From: an uncultured Oscillospiraceae bacterium
GTDB lineage: Bacteria > Bacillota > Clostridia > Oscillospirales > Oscillospiraceae
Assembly (NCBI GenBank): GCA_944387125.1
Contig: CALXDT010000035.1
Coordinates: 1-38,356 of the forward strand
Length of the DNA: 38,356 nt
Direction: 5' to 3'
Shown: positions 1 to 6,583 of the stretch, piece by piece
How positions within the stretch are numbered: the stretch's first letter is position 1
Layout of the letters: each line of letters opens with the position of its first letter
Notes under the pieces: generated by a model
Seen by the model: the letters and a program-made list of their open reading frames with translations, nothing else
What the model was told of the DNA's origin: nothing
The model's database searches: none
Position numbers and translations under genes: made by a program

Positions 1-198
1 GCTCCCGCTCCCAAAGCCGCCCTCCCCGGACCCCTCCCGGCGCGCTTCTCGTTCAGATTGTGCTGGACAGAAGATTGTTTGTATTGGATTTCGGACGATG
101 GCAATAAGGACAACTTTTTGGATGGGGAACGTCTGTACCAATATAGGGCACAGAAATTTCCTTTGCTGCATAAAGTCGATAAGCATATTTCTTTTTAA
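1..198 (+). CDS. 3' end of an unknown gene (partial)
   Basis: Frame 1 is open from the first base to a TAA at 196-198, giving at least 65 residues with no start inside the window. The last 45 or so residues look like a genuine protein end, rich in aromatic and charged residues (LYWISDDGNKDNF, then LYQYRAQKFPLLHKVD). The first 17 are Pro/Ala-rich and come from a very C-rich stretch (1-50) that contrasts with the AT-richer remainder, so the edge could be a chimeric join or a low-complexity linker. I recognise no family. The coding call rests only on the open frame and a plausible composition. Confidence 0.4.
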   Translation, partial: APAPKAALPGPLPARFSFRLCWTEDCLYWISDDGNKDNFLDGERLYQYRAQKFPLLHKVDKHISF

Positions 199-844
199 GA
201 AACTGTGATGTATCAGACATTAACCAGCATAAGAGGAAAGCTCCACCATGCCGAAGGCTTTTGCAGAACAGGTCGAAGAAATGTAGAGAGCGTCAGCCCC
301 ATAAAAGCCAGTGCCTCCATTCCAGCCCAATTCCCAGTGACCCGTGGAACGGATCGGCGGTATCAAAATGCCCCTGCGGATCAATTTCATGACAGCCGAA
401 TCCTTTGGATTTAGCCAGCAAATAAGGAAAGAAAACGGTATTCCCTTCATTTGCTGCGGCACGTCAACACCTTTGGAAATCTGGTTAAGCATATGGAAAT
501 GGCTCACATCTGCCAGTAGACGGAAAATGGGTCAACATTTTCTGCAGGGGCGCACCCCAGGGTGGTCTCTCTTGCCCCTTCGGGGCAATTCACCTTCTGT
601 ACCTGGCAGAAAATACCTCTCAGGCTGCGCAGTGTGCCAGTTGTACGCCTCTGGCGTGCAGGGAGTGCGCGGCAGAGCGCAGCCCCTTTGTTGGAAAGCC
701 GGGACGCACTGACCCGGCCGGAAGTATGGAAAGGCTTTTTTTCCGGAACGCGCCCTTCGACACCATCTTTCCCGCGCGCAGGTGTATACTGAAAGCCTGG
801 TGAATACGGCCTTGGGTCAAACAGTTTACAAAGGGGGAGCGAGC
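199..844. other. Gene-poor, probably degenerate stretch
   Basis: No frame here combines a credible ribosome site, a start and protein-like composition. Two overlapping opposite-strand frames of about 95-120 codons (220-507 minus, 344-712 plus) exist, but neither shows a family signature. The only clear structure is a short hairpin at 572-588 with a TTGCCCC/GGGGCAA stem and no T-tract. From about 540 the composition returns to the GC-rich style of the rest of the window. The stretch may hold the remains of a decayed gene. Confidence 0.5.
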
Positions 845-1402
845 ATGGGAAAGCGTTTTTTTCTGGCGGTTGTGAGTTGGGTGCTGATCTGGATAGTGCC
901 CCTGCAGGCGCTGGCGGAGGAGGAGACCGGAGGAATCCGGGTGACTATGCCCGGGGAAGGGGCAAGCGTGTTAACCCTGTACCGGGTGGGTGAGGAGGCT
1001 GAGGGGGGATATCGGATTCTGGATGCCTTCGGCGGCGGAATGGTTCAGAAGAAGGATGCCTATTCCCCCCACCTGGCCAAGCTGCTGGCGGGAGAAGCCG
1101 CAGAGGGAGGATACAGCCAAACCATGGACAAGGAAAACAGCGCCGAGTTCAATTACCTGACCCGGGGCTTGTACCTGCTGGTACAGAGCCAGGCGGAGGC
1201 GGGCGCAAGCTCGGTACGGCCGTTCCTGCTGTCGATCCCCTTTGAGGGGCAGTGGTATGTCCGTTCCTACCCGGATCCCCAGCCGATTTTTGTGGAATCC
1301 CCCAAAACCGGCCAGCACCCGGCGCCGATCCTCGGGGCGCTGGTCATGGTAGCATCGGCACTGGGGCTGGCTGTCTGCGCGGGCAGCCGCCGCAGGAAAT
1401 AG
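845..1402 (+). CDS. Small secreted surface protein with sortase-type C-terminal signal (pilin/SpaA-like)
   Basis: A 185-residue protein with an export signal at residues 1-25 (MGKRFF, hydrophobic run, LQALAEE cleavage region). The middle (30-150) has the layout of small Gram-positive pilin/SpaA-like domains: an initial beta-strand ending in LTLYRVG, a stretch ending in FNYLTRGLYLLVQ, then a PFLLSIP strand. The C-terminus has SPKTG at 152-156, a hydrophobic span at about 161-180 and an RRRK tail, which is the layout of a cell-wall sorting signal of the LPXTG type with a variant motif. ATG 845 is chosen over an upstream in-frame GTG because AAGGGGGAG lies just before it and the signal peptide begins there. 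No sortase or partner pilin is nearby. The family call is inference from layout. Confidence 0.65.
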   Translation: MGKRFFLAVVSWVLIWIVPLQALAEEETGGIRVTMPGEGASVLTLYRVGEEAEGGYRILDAFGGGMVQKKDAYSPHLAKLLAGEAAEGGYSQTMDKENSAEFNYLTRGLYLLVQSQAEAGASSVRPFLLSIPFEGQWYVRSYPDPQPIFVESPKTGQHPAPILGALVMVASALGLAVCAGSRRRK

Positions 1403-1421
1403 CACGGCTTACCCGGGGAAA

Positions 1422-1461
1422 AGCACCGGACTTCGGAAGGAAGTCCGGTGCTCGGCATTTT
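1422..1461 (+). terminator. Probable terminator after the surface protein gene
   Basis: A perfect 13-bp stem, AGCACCGGACTTC (1422-1434) with its complement (1440-1452), and a 5-nt loop. A short TTTT follows at 1458-1461. It lies 20 nt after the stop at 1402. Confidence 0.6.
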
Positions 1462-1462
1462 G

Positions 1463-1487
1463 GGGGTGCTGCCAAAGGCAGCACCCC
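1463..1487 (-). terminator. Probable terminator of the minus-strand Cys-rich protein gene
   Basis: GGGGTGCTGCC (1463-1473) pairs perfectly with 1477-1487 across an AAA loop. It lies 36 nt beyond the stop of the minus-strand gene ending at 1523. On the minus strand it is followed by CAAAATG rather than a clean T-run, so it may act together with the adjacent hairpin. Confidence 0.45.
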
Positions 1488-1522
1488 TTCCTTTGGCGGC
1501 AAGGCCGATGGACGCGGCGGTT

Positions 1523-2344
1523 TTATGTGCAGCTGCAGGAACCGTCCGTCTGCCGGTCGCAGCCGGTGGGGGAGAACTGCTGGGCAGGGAAGGGGATTCT
1601 GCTGAACATTTCGCAGGGATCCTCGGTGCAGCAGTTTGCGGAGTCGCAGCACTCCTTGGAGGGGATGCTGTACTCCAGCACCGGAACGACAATCTGGGCA
1701 TCCCGCTCCAGCCGGACAATGGAGAACTGCCCCAGGGTGACAAACAGGCGCCGCTGGCCGCCGGAGAGCATCAGCTCTTCGTCATACAAAGAACGGATCC
1801 CGCCGGGGATCTGGGCGGTGACGGTGTCGTTGGCGCAGTCGCACACGTCCAGCACTTTGGACGAGAGCACTATGGGGTCAAGGGCTTCCACCACGGCGGT
1901 GGGACGGTTGGCATAGACCTTGGTCAACCCGTCCGGCTCGCTGATGCGGGTATCGCTGCGGAAAATGTGGGCACGGCTGTCCTCTCCGCAAAGCACGGCG
2001 CGCTTGTTAAAGACGGCCAGACCGTACAGGGCGGTGGGACGGCAGGAGCCCACCACCGCGTCCGCCAGGATGCGGTAGTAGAAGGTGATGTCGATACAGT
2101 AGTGATTCCGATCGAACGCTACCGGCTCCACATCGATGTAGGTGTACAGAAGCTCCGCGCTGCGTACCCGGACATTGGCGGCGGAGTCCAGAAGCTGCTG
2201 GGAGCCGCAGGTGAGATAGACCCGAAGATCCTCGATGCAGTCCTTATCCCGACAGGAGTCGGTGATCTTTTGGGTGTGGATGGACAGAGCCTGGCTTTGA
2301 CCCGAGGGATCACAGCGCAGGGCGTCCGAGGTTTGCTCTGACAT
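1523..2344 (-). CDS. Conserved clostridial protein of unknown function with Cys-rich tail
   Basis: A 273-residue protein with no signal peptide and no membrane span. It resembles a group of conserved hypothetical proteins in sporulating Clostridia, recognised from the block DKDCIEDLRVYLT at about residues 33-45 and the later YTYIDVEPVAFDRNHYCID strand pattern. It looks beta-rich. The last 45 or so residues contain eight cysteines in clusters (CC, CC, C, C, C, C), which suggests metal binding or disulfide cross-linking. The start at 2344 is supported by GGGAGG 8 nt upstream. A spore coat or spore-associated role is conceivable from the Cys-rich tail and the sporulating host, but nothing in the sequence proves it. 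Codon use matches its neighbours. Confidence 0.6.
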   Translation of the reverse strand: MSEQTSDALRCDPSGQSQALSIHTQKITDSCRDKDCIEDLRVYLTCGSQQLLDSAANVRVRSAELLYTYIDVEPVAFDRNHYCIDITFYYRILADAVVGSCRPTALYGLAVFNKRAVLCGEDSRAHIFRSDTRISEPDGLTKVYANRPTAVVEALDPIVLSSKVLDVCDCANDTVTAQIPGGIRSLYDEELMLSGGQRRLFVTLGQFSIVRLERDAQIVVPVLEYSIPSKECCDSANCCTEDPCEMFSRIPFPAQQFSPTGCDRQTDGSCSCT

Positions 2345-2518
2345 AAGGTTAACCTCCCGTGTTGAGAATAAGCAAAGGCGCTTATAGGACAGTTTATGCG
2401 CAGATACCGCGGAAGTGCAAGCGGATTACCCATTGTATTCCGGGCCGGGGGAGCCCCGGCAGGGTTCCTAAGCAGGCACTATTTACACGAATCTTAAGAA
2501 ATGACGGGGGTTTCTGCC

Positions 2519-2547
2519 TTGCATTTGTCCGGGTATGGAGATAAAAT
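2519..2547 (+). promoter_or_regulatory. Sigma-A promoter for the XRE-like regulator
   Basis: TTGCAT (2519-2524), a 17-nt spacer, then TAAAAT (2542-2547), 66 nt before the ATG at 2614. Apart from this the 2345-2613 gap holds only the minus-strand start region and no other clear feature. Confidence 0.6.
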
Positions 2548-2613
2548 GAAGAAAAGGAACAAATCCGGCGGCCAATGGGTGAAAAACGCCGGGGAGCATA
2601 AGGAGGGCGGCGT

Positions 2614-3135
2614 ATGGCCAGAGCATCTACCAAAGCAAATAAGAATATCTACCATTTGACCAGGGAGCACCTGAAGCTGACCCGGGAGGAAGCGGGGGAT
2701 CTGCTGGAGATCATTTCTCCGGAGCGCATTGAGAAAATTGAGAACGAACGGACGCTCCCCCACCCGGATGAAGTTTTGACCATGGCGGAGAAATATAAGC
2801 AGCCCAGTCTGTGTAATTATTACTGTGCCAACCAGTGCCCCATCGGGCAGCAGTATGTGCCGGAGGTGAAGGTGAAGGATCTGGCGCAGATCGTTCTGGA
2901 GATGCTGGTCTCCCTGAACTCCATGCAGAATAAGAAGGAACGGCTCATGGAGATCACTGTGGACGGAGAGATATCCGGGGATGAATTGGCGGACTTTATT
3001 TACATCCAGCAGGAATTGGAGCGGATTTCCATTGCGGTGGAGACGCTGCAGCTGTGGTCTGAACGGATGCTGGCCACCGGGAAGATCGACCCGGAACAAT
3101 ATCGGGCCTATCAGGAAGCGGGATCCCGGGGCTAA
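2614..3135 (+). CDS. XRE-like helix-turn-helix protein with conserved Cys segment
   Basis: A 173-residue cytoplasmic protein. Residues 12-62 fit a Cro/C1-type helix-turn-helix: LTREEAGDLLEI (helix 2), ISPERIEKIENERTLPHPDEVLTMAEKY (recognition helix and following helices). Next comes NYYCANQCPIGQQY (68-81), with Cys at 67, 71 and 75, which could be a metal or redox site. A helical C-terminal half (85-170) probably dimerises. The start has AAGGAGG 8-9 nt upstream. It has its own promoter, and the next operon starts about 125 nt later. This looks like a recurrent clostridial single-domain regulator; its target and signal are unknown. Confidence 0.7.
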   Translation: MARASTKANKNIYHLTREHLKLTREEAGDLLEIISPERIEKIENERTLPHPDEVLTMAEKYKQPSLCNYYCANQCPIGQQYVPEVKVKDLAQIVLEMLVSLNSMQNKKERLMEITVDGEISGDELADFIYIQQELERISIAVETLQLWSERMLATGKIDPEQYRAYQEAGSRG

Positions 3136-3182
3136 TCTGCTGAAATCGGAGAGATAACGCCGCTATTTTGCGAATCCTGTGG

Positions 3183-3211
3183 TTTACTCCTGCGCCCAAA
3201 GGCAGTACAAT
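3183..3211 (+). promoter_or_regulatory. Sigma-A promoter of the four-gene membrane operon
   Basis: TTTACT (3183-3188), a 17-nt spacer, then TACAAT (3206-3211), about 50 nt before the small TTG-start gene. Confidence 0.6.
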
Positions 3212-3259
3212 ATAACCATACAGGAAGCACGGTGCACCTGGAGGAAGGGAGGCGCGCGT

Positions 3260-3364
3260 TTGGGAGTCAAAGAACGAATTTTGTCCATTCGGATCCTGGA
3301 AAAGATCCGGCGGTATCCGGACTGGGCAAGGATCCTGGGAATCCGGGGATCCGATACAGCGTAA
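3260..3364 (+). CDS. 34-residue conserved-looking basic protein, TTG start
   Basis: This short frame begins with TTG at 3260-3262, 7 nt after GGGAGG. It encodes MGVKERILSIRILEKIRRY and ends PDWARILGIRGSDTA, an amphipathic basic helix followed by a short tail. It stops 10 nt before the next start and lies behind a good promoter, so it heads the operon. I believe similar small proteins with a KERILSIRLLEKI-type opening occur in other Clostridia, but I cannot verify that here. The function is unknown. Confidence 0.5.
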   Translation: MGVKERILSIRILEKIRRYPDWARILGIRGSDTA

Positions 3365-3374
3365 GGAGGTTGGT

Positions 3375-3599
3375 ATGTTGGAAGTGTTGACGTTGGCGGT
3401 ATTCTTTTGGCTGCTGTTCAAGGGAATCGGTCTGGCGCTGAAGCTCACCTGGGGCGCCGCGAAGATTTTTGCCGGGATCCTGATGGCGATTGCGCTGCCG
3501 CTGCTGGTGCTGTGCCTGGTGTTTGCCGGAGGGATTCTGCTGCTGCTTCCCCTGGCGCTGGCGGGGATTGCCGTGGGGATCCTGAAAATCTGCGTGTAA
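3375..3599 (+). CDS. 74-residue membrane protein, two predicted spans
   Basis: A very hydrophobic 74-residue protein with one span at about residues 4-26, a short GAAKI turn, and a second long hydrophobic stretch at 31-70 that may cross the membrane once or twice. AAGGAGG lies 7 nt upstream of the ATG. It sits between the 34-residue gene and the TIGR00266 gene in one transcription unit. I recognise no named family; it may be a small membrane partner of the downstream proteins. Confidence 0.6.
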   Translation: MLEVLTLAVFFWLLFKGIGLALKLTWGAAKIFAGILMAIALPLLVLCLVFAGGILLLLPLALAGIAVGILKICV

Positions 3600-3630
3600 A
3601 CCACAGAAAATTTGGAATGGAGGAGAAAAC

Positions 3631-4308
3631 ATGCGTTACGAAATAAAAGGCGGGAGCTTCCCGGTGGTGGTCTGCTACCTGGAAAACGGAGAACAGATGA
3701 TCACGGAAAAAGGATCCATGGTTTGGATGAGCGCCAATATGCAGATGGATACCCGGGGCGGCGGCTTGGGAAAGATGTTCTCCAAGGCGCTTTCCGGGGA
3801 GAGTATGTTCCAGAACATTTACACAGCCAGGGGAGAGGGAATGATCACCTTCGGCTCCAGCTTCCCCGGGCAGATTAAGCCCATCATCATTGAACCGGGC
3901 CGGGAGATGATCCTGCAAAAAAGCGCGTTTCTGGCTGCGGAAACCGGGGTGGAGCTGTCCATCCACTTCCGTAAAAACCTGGGCTCCGGCTTCTTTGGCG
4001 GCGAGGGCTTCATTATGCAGCGGCTGTCCGGCAGAGGAACGGCCTTCGTGGAGATTGACGGGGAGCTGGTGGAGTATGAGCTGAAGCCGGGGCAGCAGAT
4101 GGTGGTGGATACCGGCAATGTGGCGGGATTTGAGCCCAGCGTGCGGATGGATATCCAGCAGATCCAGGGACTGAAAAATATGTTCCTGGGAGGGGAGGGG
4201 CTGTTCAACACCGTTCTCACCGGCCCCGGCCGGGTGTGGCTCCAGACCATGCCCATCTGCAATGTGGCTGCGGCCATCAGAGCATACATCCCCTCGGGAA
4301 ACGGTTGA
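3631..4308 (+). CDS. TIGR00266/AIM24 family protein
   Basis: A 225-residue soluble protein matching the TIGR00266 (AIM24-related) family, whose usual length is about 220-260. Hallmarks are the opening MRYEIKGGSFPVVVCYLENGE, the EKGSMVWMSANMQMDTR segment (about 31-48), repeated beta-strand and Gly-rich turns (GGGLGK, GSGFFGGEGF), and the late FLGGEGLFNTVLTGPGRVWLQT block (about 188-208). The fold is a double-stranded beta-helix-like barrel; the molecular function in bacteria is not settled. GGAGG precedes the ATG by about 7 nt. It is followed 34 nt later by a DUF975 membrane protein in the same operon. Confidence 0.85.
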   Translation: MRYEIKGGSFPVVVCYLENGEQMITEKGSMVWMSANMQMDTRGGGLGKMFSKALSGESMFQNIYTARGEGMITFGSSFPGQIKPIIIEPGREMILQKSAFLAAETGVELSIHFRKNLGSGFFGGEGFIMQRLSGRGTAFVEIDGELVEYELKPGQQMVVDTGNVAGFEPSVRMDIQQIQGLKNMFLGGEGLFNTVLTGPGRVWLQTMPICNVAAAIRAYIPSGNG

Positions 4309-4342
4309 TTGGAATGGGCTGTAACGGAGAAAGGAGGACAGA

Positions 4343-5119
4343 ATGAATTATTCGTCGGATTTTAAACGCATGGCGCTGGACGCGCTGCGGGGACGCTGGC
4401 TCCTTGCGGTGGCGGCGGGACTGGTGGCCGCGCTGCTGGACAGTGCCGACAGCGGCGGTGTGAAGATCAATCTGGACATCGAGGATTCCGGGGCCAGCGC
4501 CGGGTTCGAGGTGGCCGGTCAGAGGATTCTGTCCGTGGGGGACGAGGGATTCCAGGAGGCGGGGATGCTGCTGGCAGGAGGCGCTGCTTACATCATCCTG
4601 GCGGCGCTGCTGATGGCGGCGGCATTCTTTGTGCTGGGAAGCATCATCCGAATTGGATACCACCGGTTTAATCTGGAACTGATTGACCGGAAGAACCCTT
4701 CCTTTGAAATGCTGTTTCAGTATTTCCCCCATTGGAAAACCGCATTTGCTGCCAGACTGCTGGAAAGCATATATATTGTCCTGTGGTCGCTGCTGCTGGT
4801 GATCCCGGGTATCGTCGCTTCCTACAGCTATGCCATGACCGGATACATTTTGGCGGAGAACCCGGAGCTTTCTGCCGGCGAGGCGATCACCCAATCCAAG
4901 GAAATGATGTACGGCCACCGGTGGCGGCTGTTCTGCCTTCACTGGAGCTTCATCGGCTGGGAGATCCTCAGCATCCTGACTTTGGGCGTGGGAAGTCTGT
5001 GGCTGCGCCCCTACAAGCAGGCGGCCGCAGCGGCATTCTACCGGGAGGTCTCCGGAACCGGCCGGCCGGATCCCGGGGCGCTGCCCCAGGAGGGCGAGCC
5101 GGGCAGTCCGGAACTGTGA
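4343..5119 (+). CDS. DUF975 family integral membrane protein
   Basis: A 258-residue membrane protein of the DUF975 family. N-terminal signature: DFKRMALDALRGRWLLAVAAGLVAALL (about 6-32), the usual K/R-x-x-A-R-x-x-L-x-G-x-W opening. Predicted spans lie at about 20-34, 80-103, 142-165 and 205-222. The diagnostic later block is GIVASYSYAMTGYILAENPELSAGEAITQSKEMMYGHRWRLF (about 155-195), followed by a C-terminal cytoplasmic tail. AAGGAGG lies 6 nt before the ATG. It is last in the operon with TIGR00266 and a strong terminator follows. The family role is unknown; it is thought to be a membrane-remodelling or transport-related protein, which is not testable here. Confidence 0.85.
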   Translation: MNYSSDFKRMALDALRGRWLLAVAAGLVAALLDSADSGGVKINLDIEDSGASAGFEVAGQRILSVGDEGFQEAGMLLAGGAAYIILAALLMAAAFFVLGSIIRIGYHRFNLELIDRKNPSFEMLFQYFPHWKTAFAARLLESIYIVLWSLLLVIPGIVASYSYAMTGYILAENPELSAGEAITQSKEMMYGHRWRLFCLHWSFIGWEILSILTLGVGSLWLRPYKQAAAAAFYREVSGTGRPDPGALPQEGEPGSPEL

Positions 5120-5139
5120 CCTGAATCAGACAAACGTAC

Positions 5140-5174
5140 AAAAAAGCGGCTGTTTTCGCAACAGCCGCTTTTTT
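5140..5174. terminator. Bidirectional intrinsic terminator between DUF975 and galM
   Basis: AAAAAAGCGGCTGTT (5140-5154) pairs perfectly with AACAGCCGCTTTTTT (5160-5174) around a TTCGC loop. The A-run and T-run make it usable on both strands. Confidence 0.9.
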
Positions 5175-5191
5175 AACAGGAGAGCGTGTAA

Positions 5192-5216
5192 GGAAAGGCG
5201 CTTTCCGCTTTTTTTT
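5192..5216 (+). terminator. Back-up terminator, plus strand
   Basis: GGAAAG (5192-5197) pairs with CTTTCC (5201-5206), followed by GC and eight T residues (5209-5216). The stem is short, but the T-run is strong and it directly follows the main terminator. Confidence 0.5.
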
Positions 5217-5268
5217 ACGATTTCTTGATGAAATCCCCATGCTGGGGACAGCGCCGCCGGAGGCGGCT

Positions 5269-6288
5269 TTAATTCCAGGAGAATTGGTAGACGGTTTCGC
5301 TGTGATAACGCTCCTTGGCGGGGGTGATGGGCTGAGGCCAGCTGCTGTGGTGCAGGCAGTCGGGGTAATACTGGGTTTCCAGAGCGACCCCGGCGTTTTT
5401 GCCGTAGTGGACGCCGCCCTTGCCGGTTTCATCCAGGAAGTTGCCGGAGTACAGCTGAATGCCCGGACAGTCGGTAATCACGGCCATGGATCTTCCGGAC
5501 ACCGGGTCGCAAAGGGTGGCGCAGGGGTTGCAGAACACCTCAAAGTTGTGGTCATAGCCCCCTTGCAGGTGCAGCGGCTCATAATCCTGGTCAATGTCCT
5601 GCCCCAGGGGCTTGGGCTTGCGGAAATCCATGGGGGTGCCCTCCACCGGCTGCAGCTCGCCGGTGGGGATGTTCTGGGCATCGTCGGGATTGAAGAACCG
5701 GCCGGGGATGGTCAGCAGCTGATCCATGGCGGCATCCGTCTTATCATGGCCGGCCAGATTGAAATAGCTGTGGTTGGTCAGGTTAAAGACGGTATCCTGG
5801 TCGCAGCGGGCGTCGTAGCAGATGCGCAGGCGGCCGCCGTGCTCCAGAGCATATGTGACCCGAATGACTGCGTTGCCCGGGAAGCCCTGATCTCCGTGGG
5901 GGCTTTCCAGCTCCAGAACAATGGCGCTTTCGGTATGCTCCACCACCTTCCACATCCGCTTGAAATAGAAATCCGGACCGGAGTGCAGATTATTCCCGTT
6001 TTCGTTGGGGGACATGGCATAGGTTTTTCCGTTCAGCACAAAGGAGGCGCCCTTGATCCGGTTGGCGTTGCGGCCTACAGTGGCGCCCAGGCAGCCGCCG
6101 CCGTTGGCATAGCCGATGCAGCTGTCGTGCCCCAGCACCACATCCGCCAGCCTGCCCTCCCGGTCAGGGACAAAGAGCTTTACCAGCGTGGCGCCGTAGT
6201 CGGACACAGCGGCGGAAAGACTGCCGCAAGCGATGGTGTACAGCCCGGCGGTTTCCCCGGAGGGCAATGTGCCAAAATATTCTTTCAT
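5269..6288 (-). CDS. galM: Aldose 1-epimerase (galactose mutarotase)
   Basis: A 339-residue cytoplasmic protein of the GalM family, close to the usual 340-350. It interconverts the alpha and beta anomers of galactose and related sugars, feeding the Leloir pathway. Visible hallmarks: GRNANRIKGASF, then NGNNLHSGPDFYFKRMW containing the first active-site His, NLTNHSYFNLAG with the second His, the DQDY/GGYDHNF segment, and near the C-terminus GVALETQYYPDCLHH with the catalytic Glu. The ATG at 6288 is chosen over upstream in-frame Met codons because AAAGGA lies 9 nt before it and the family N-terminus (KEYFGTLPSGE) starts there. No other galactose gene is in the window. It reads divergently from nrdD. 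Confidence 0.93.
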   Translation of the reverse strand: MKEYFGTLPSGETAGLYTIACGSLSAAVSDYGATLVKLFVPDREGRLADVVLGHDSCIGYANGGGCLGATVGRNANRIKGASFVLNGKTYAMSPNENGNNLHSGPDFYFKRMWKVVEHTESAIVLELESPHGDQGFPGNAVIRVTYALEHGGRLRICYDARCDQDTVFNLTNHSYFNLAGHDKTDAAMDQLLTIPGRFFNPDDAQNIPTGELQPVEGTPMDFRKPKPLGQDIDQDYEPLHLQGGYDHNFEVFCNPCATLCDPVSGRSMAVITDCPGIQLYSGNFLDETGKGGVHYGKNAGVALETQYYPDCLHHSSWPQPITPAKERYHSETVYQFSWN

Positions 6289-6352
6289 GAAATTTCGTCC
6301 TTTCATTTTTTGTCTGGAAAAAGAGAACGTTATGTAAAGAGCCTGCCCTTTG

Positions 6353-6381
6353 ATTATACTATATTGCCGGAAAGATTTCAA
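6353..6381 (-). promoter_or_regulatory. Sigma-A promoter of galM
   Basis: On the minus strand TTGAAA (6381-6376), a 17-nt spacer, then TATAAT (6358-6353). It would give a leader of about 58 nt. Confidence 0.75.
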
Positions 6382-6420
6382 ACCTTTCTTTGCGGATTCG
6401 GAAAGAATGGAAACTTTCCG
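6370..6420. promoter_or_regulatory. Two inverted repeats overlapping the galM promoter
   Basis: GAAAG-N9-CTTTC at 6370-6388 covers the galM -35 region. CGGAAAG-N8-CTTTCCG at 6399-6420 lies just upstream of it. Their centres are about 30 bp apart (three helical turns), as expected for a pair of operators bound by one repressor or activator. The regulator is unknown. Confidence 0.4.
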
Positions 6421-6482
6421 GCCTGACTGGAAGAAATTTCCCCCTGGCGGAAAATGAGAACTTTTTGCCGCTTAAAAGACGT

Positions 6483-6530
6483 ATACTACATTTGGTATTC
6501 GGCACTTGACAAACCCACAAGATATTGTAT
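6483..6530 (+). promoter_or_regulatory. Tandem NrdR boxes at the nrdD promoter
   Basis: Two 16-bp sites, 6483-6498 and 6515-6530, separated by 16 bp. Against the NrdR consensus acaCwAtATaTwGtgt, the second (core CAAGATATTG) matches nine of ten core positions. The first (core CTACATTTGG) keeps all the capitalised core bases. The spacing equals the known NrdR arrangement of two boxes about 31-32 bp centre to centre. The second box overlaps the -10 spacer, which fits ATP/dATP-controlled repression of nrdD. Confidence 0.65.
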
Positions 6531-6533
6531 AAT
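6506..6533 (+). promoter_or_regulatory. Sigma-A promoter of nrdD
   Basis: TTGACA (6506-6511), a 16-nt spacer, then TATAAT (6528-6533): consensus at both hexamers, 50 nt before the ATG. An inverted repeat GATATT-GTAT-AATATC (6521-6536) overlaps the -10. Confidence 0.88.
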
Positions 6534-6583
6534 ATCTCGGGCGTAAAAAATTGTGCCCAGCATCATGCCCAGGAGGAAGAAAT

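Noticed and set aside
220-507. 95-codon open frame on the minus strand
   Set aside because: No ribosome site, no recognised family, and it overlaps opposite frames of similar length. It is better treated as non-coding or decayed sequence.
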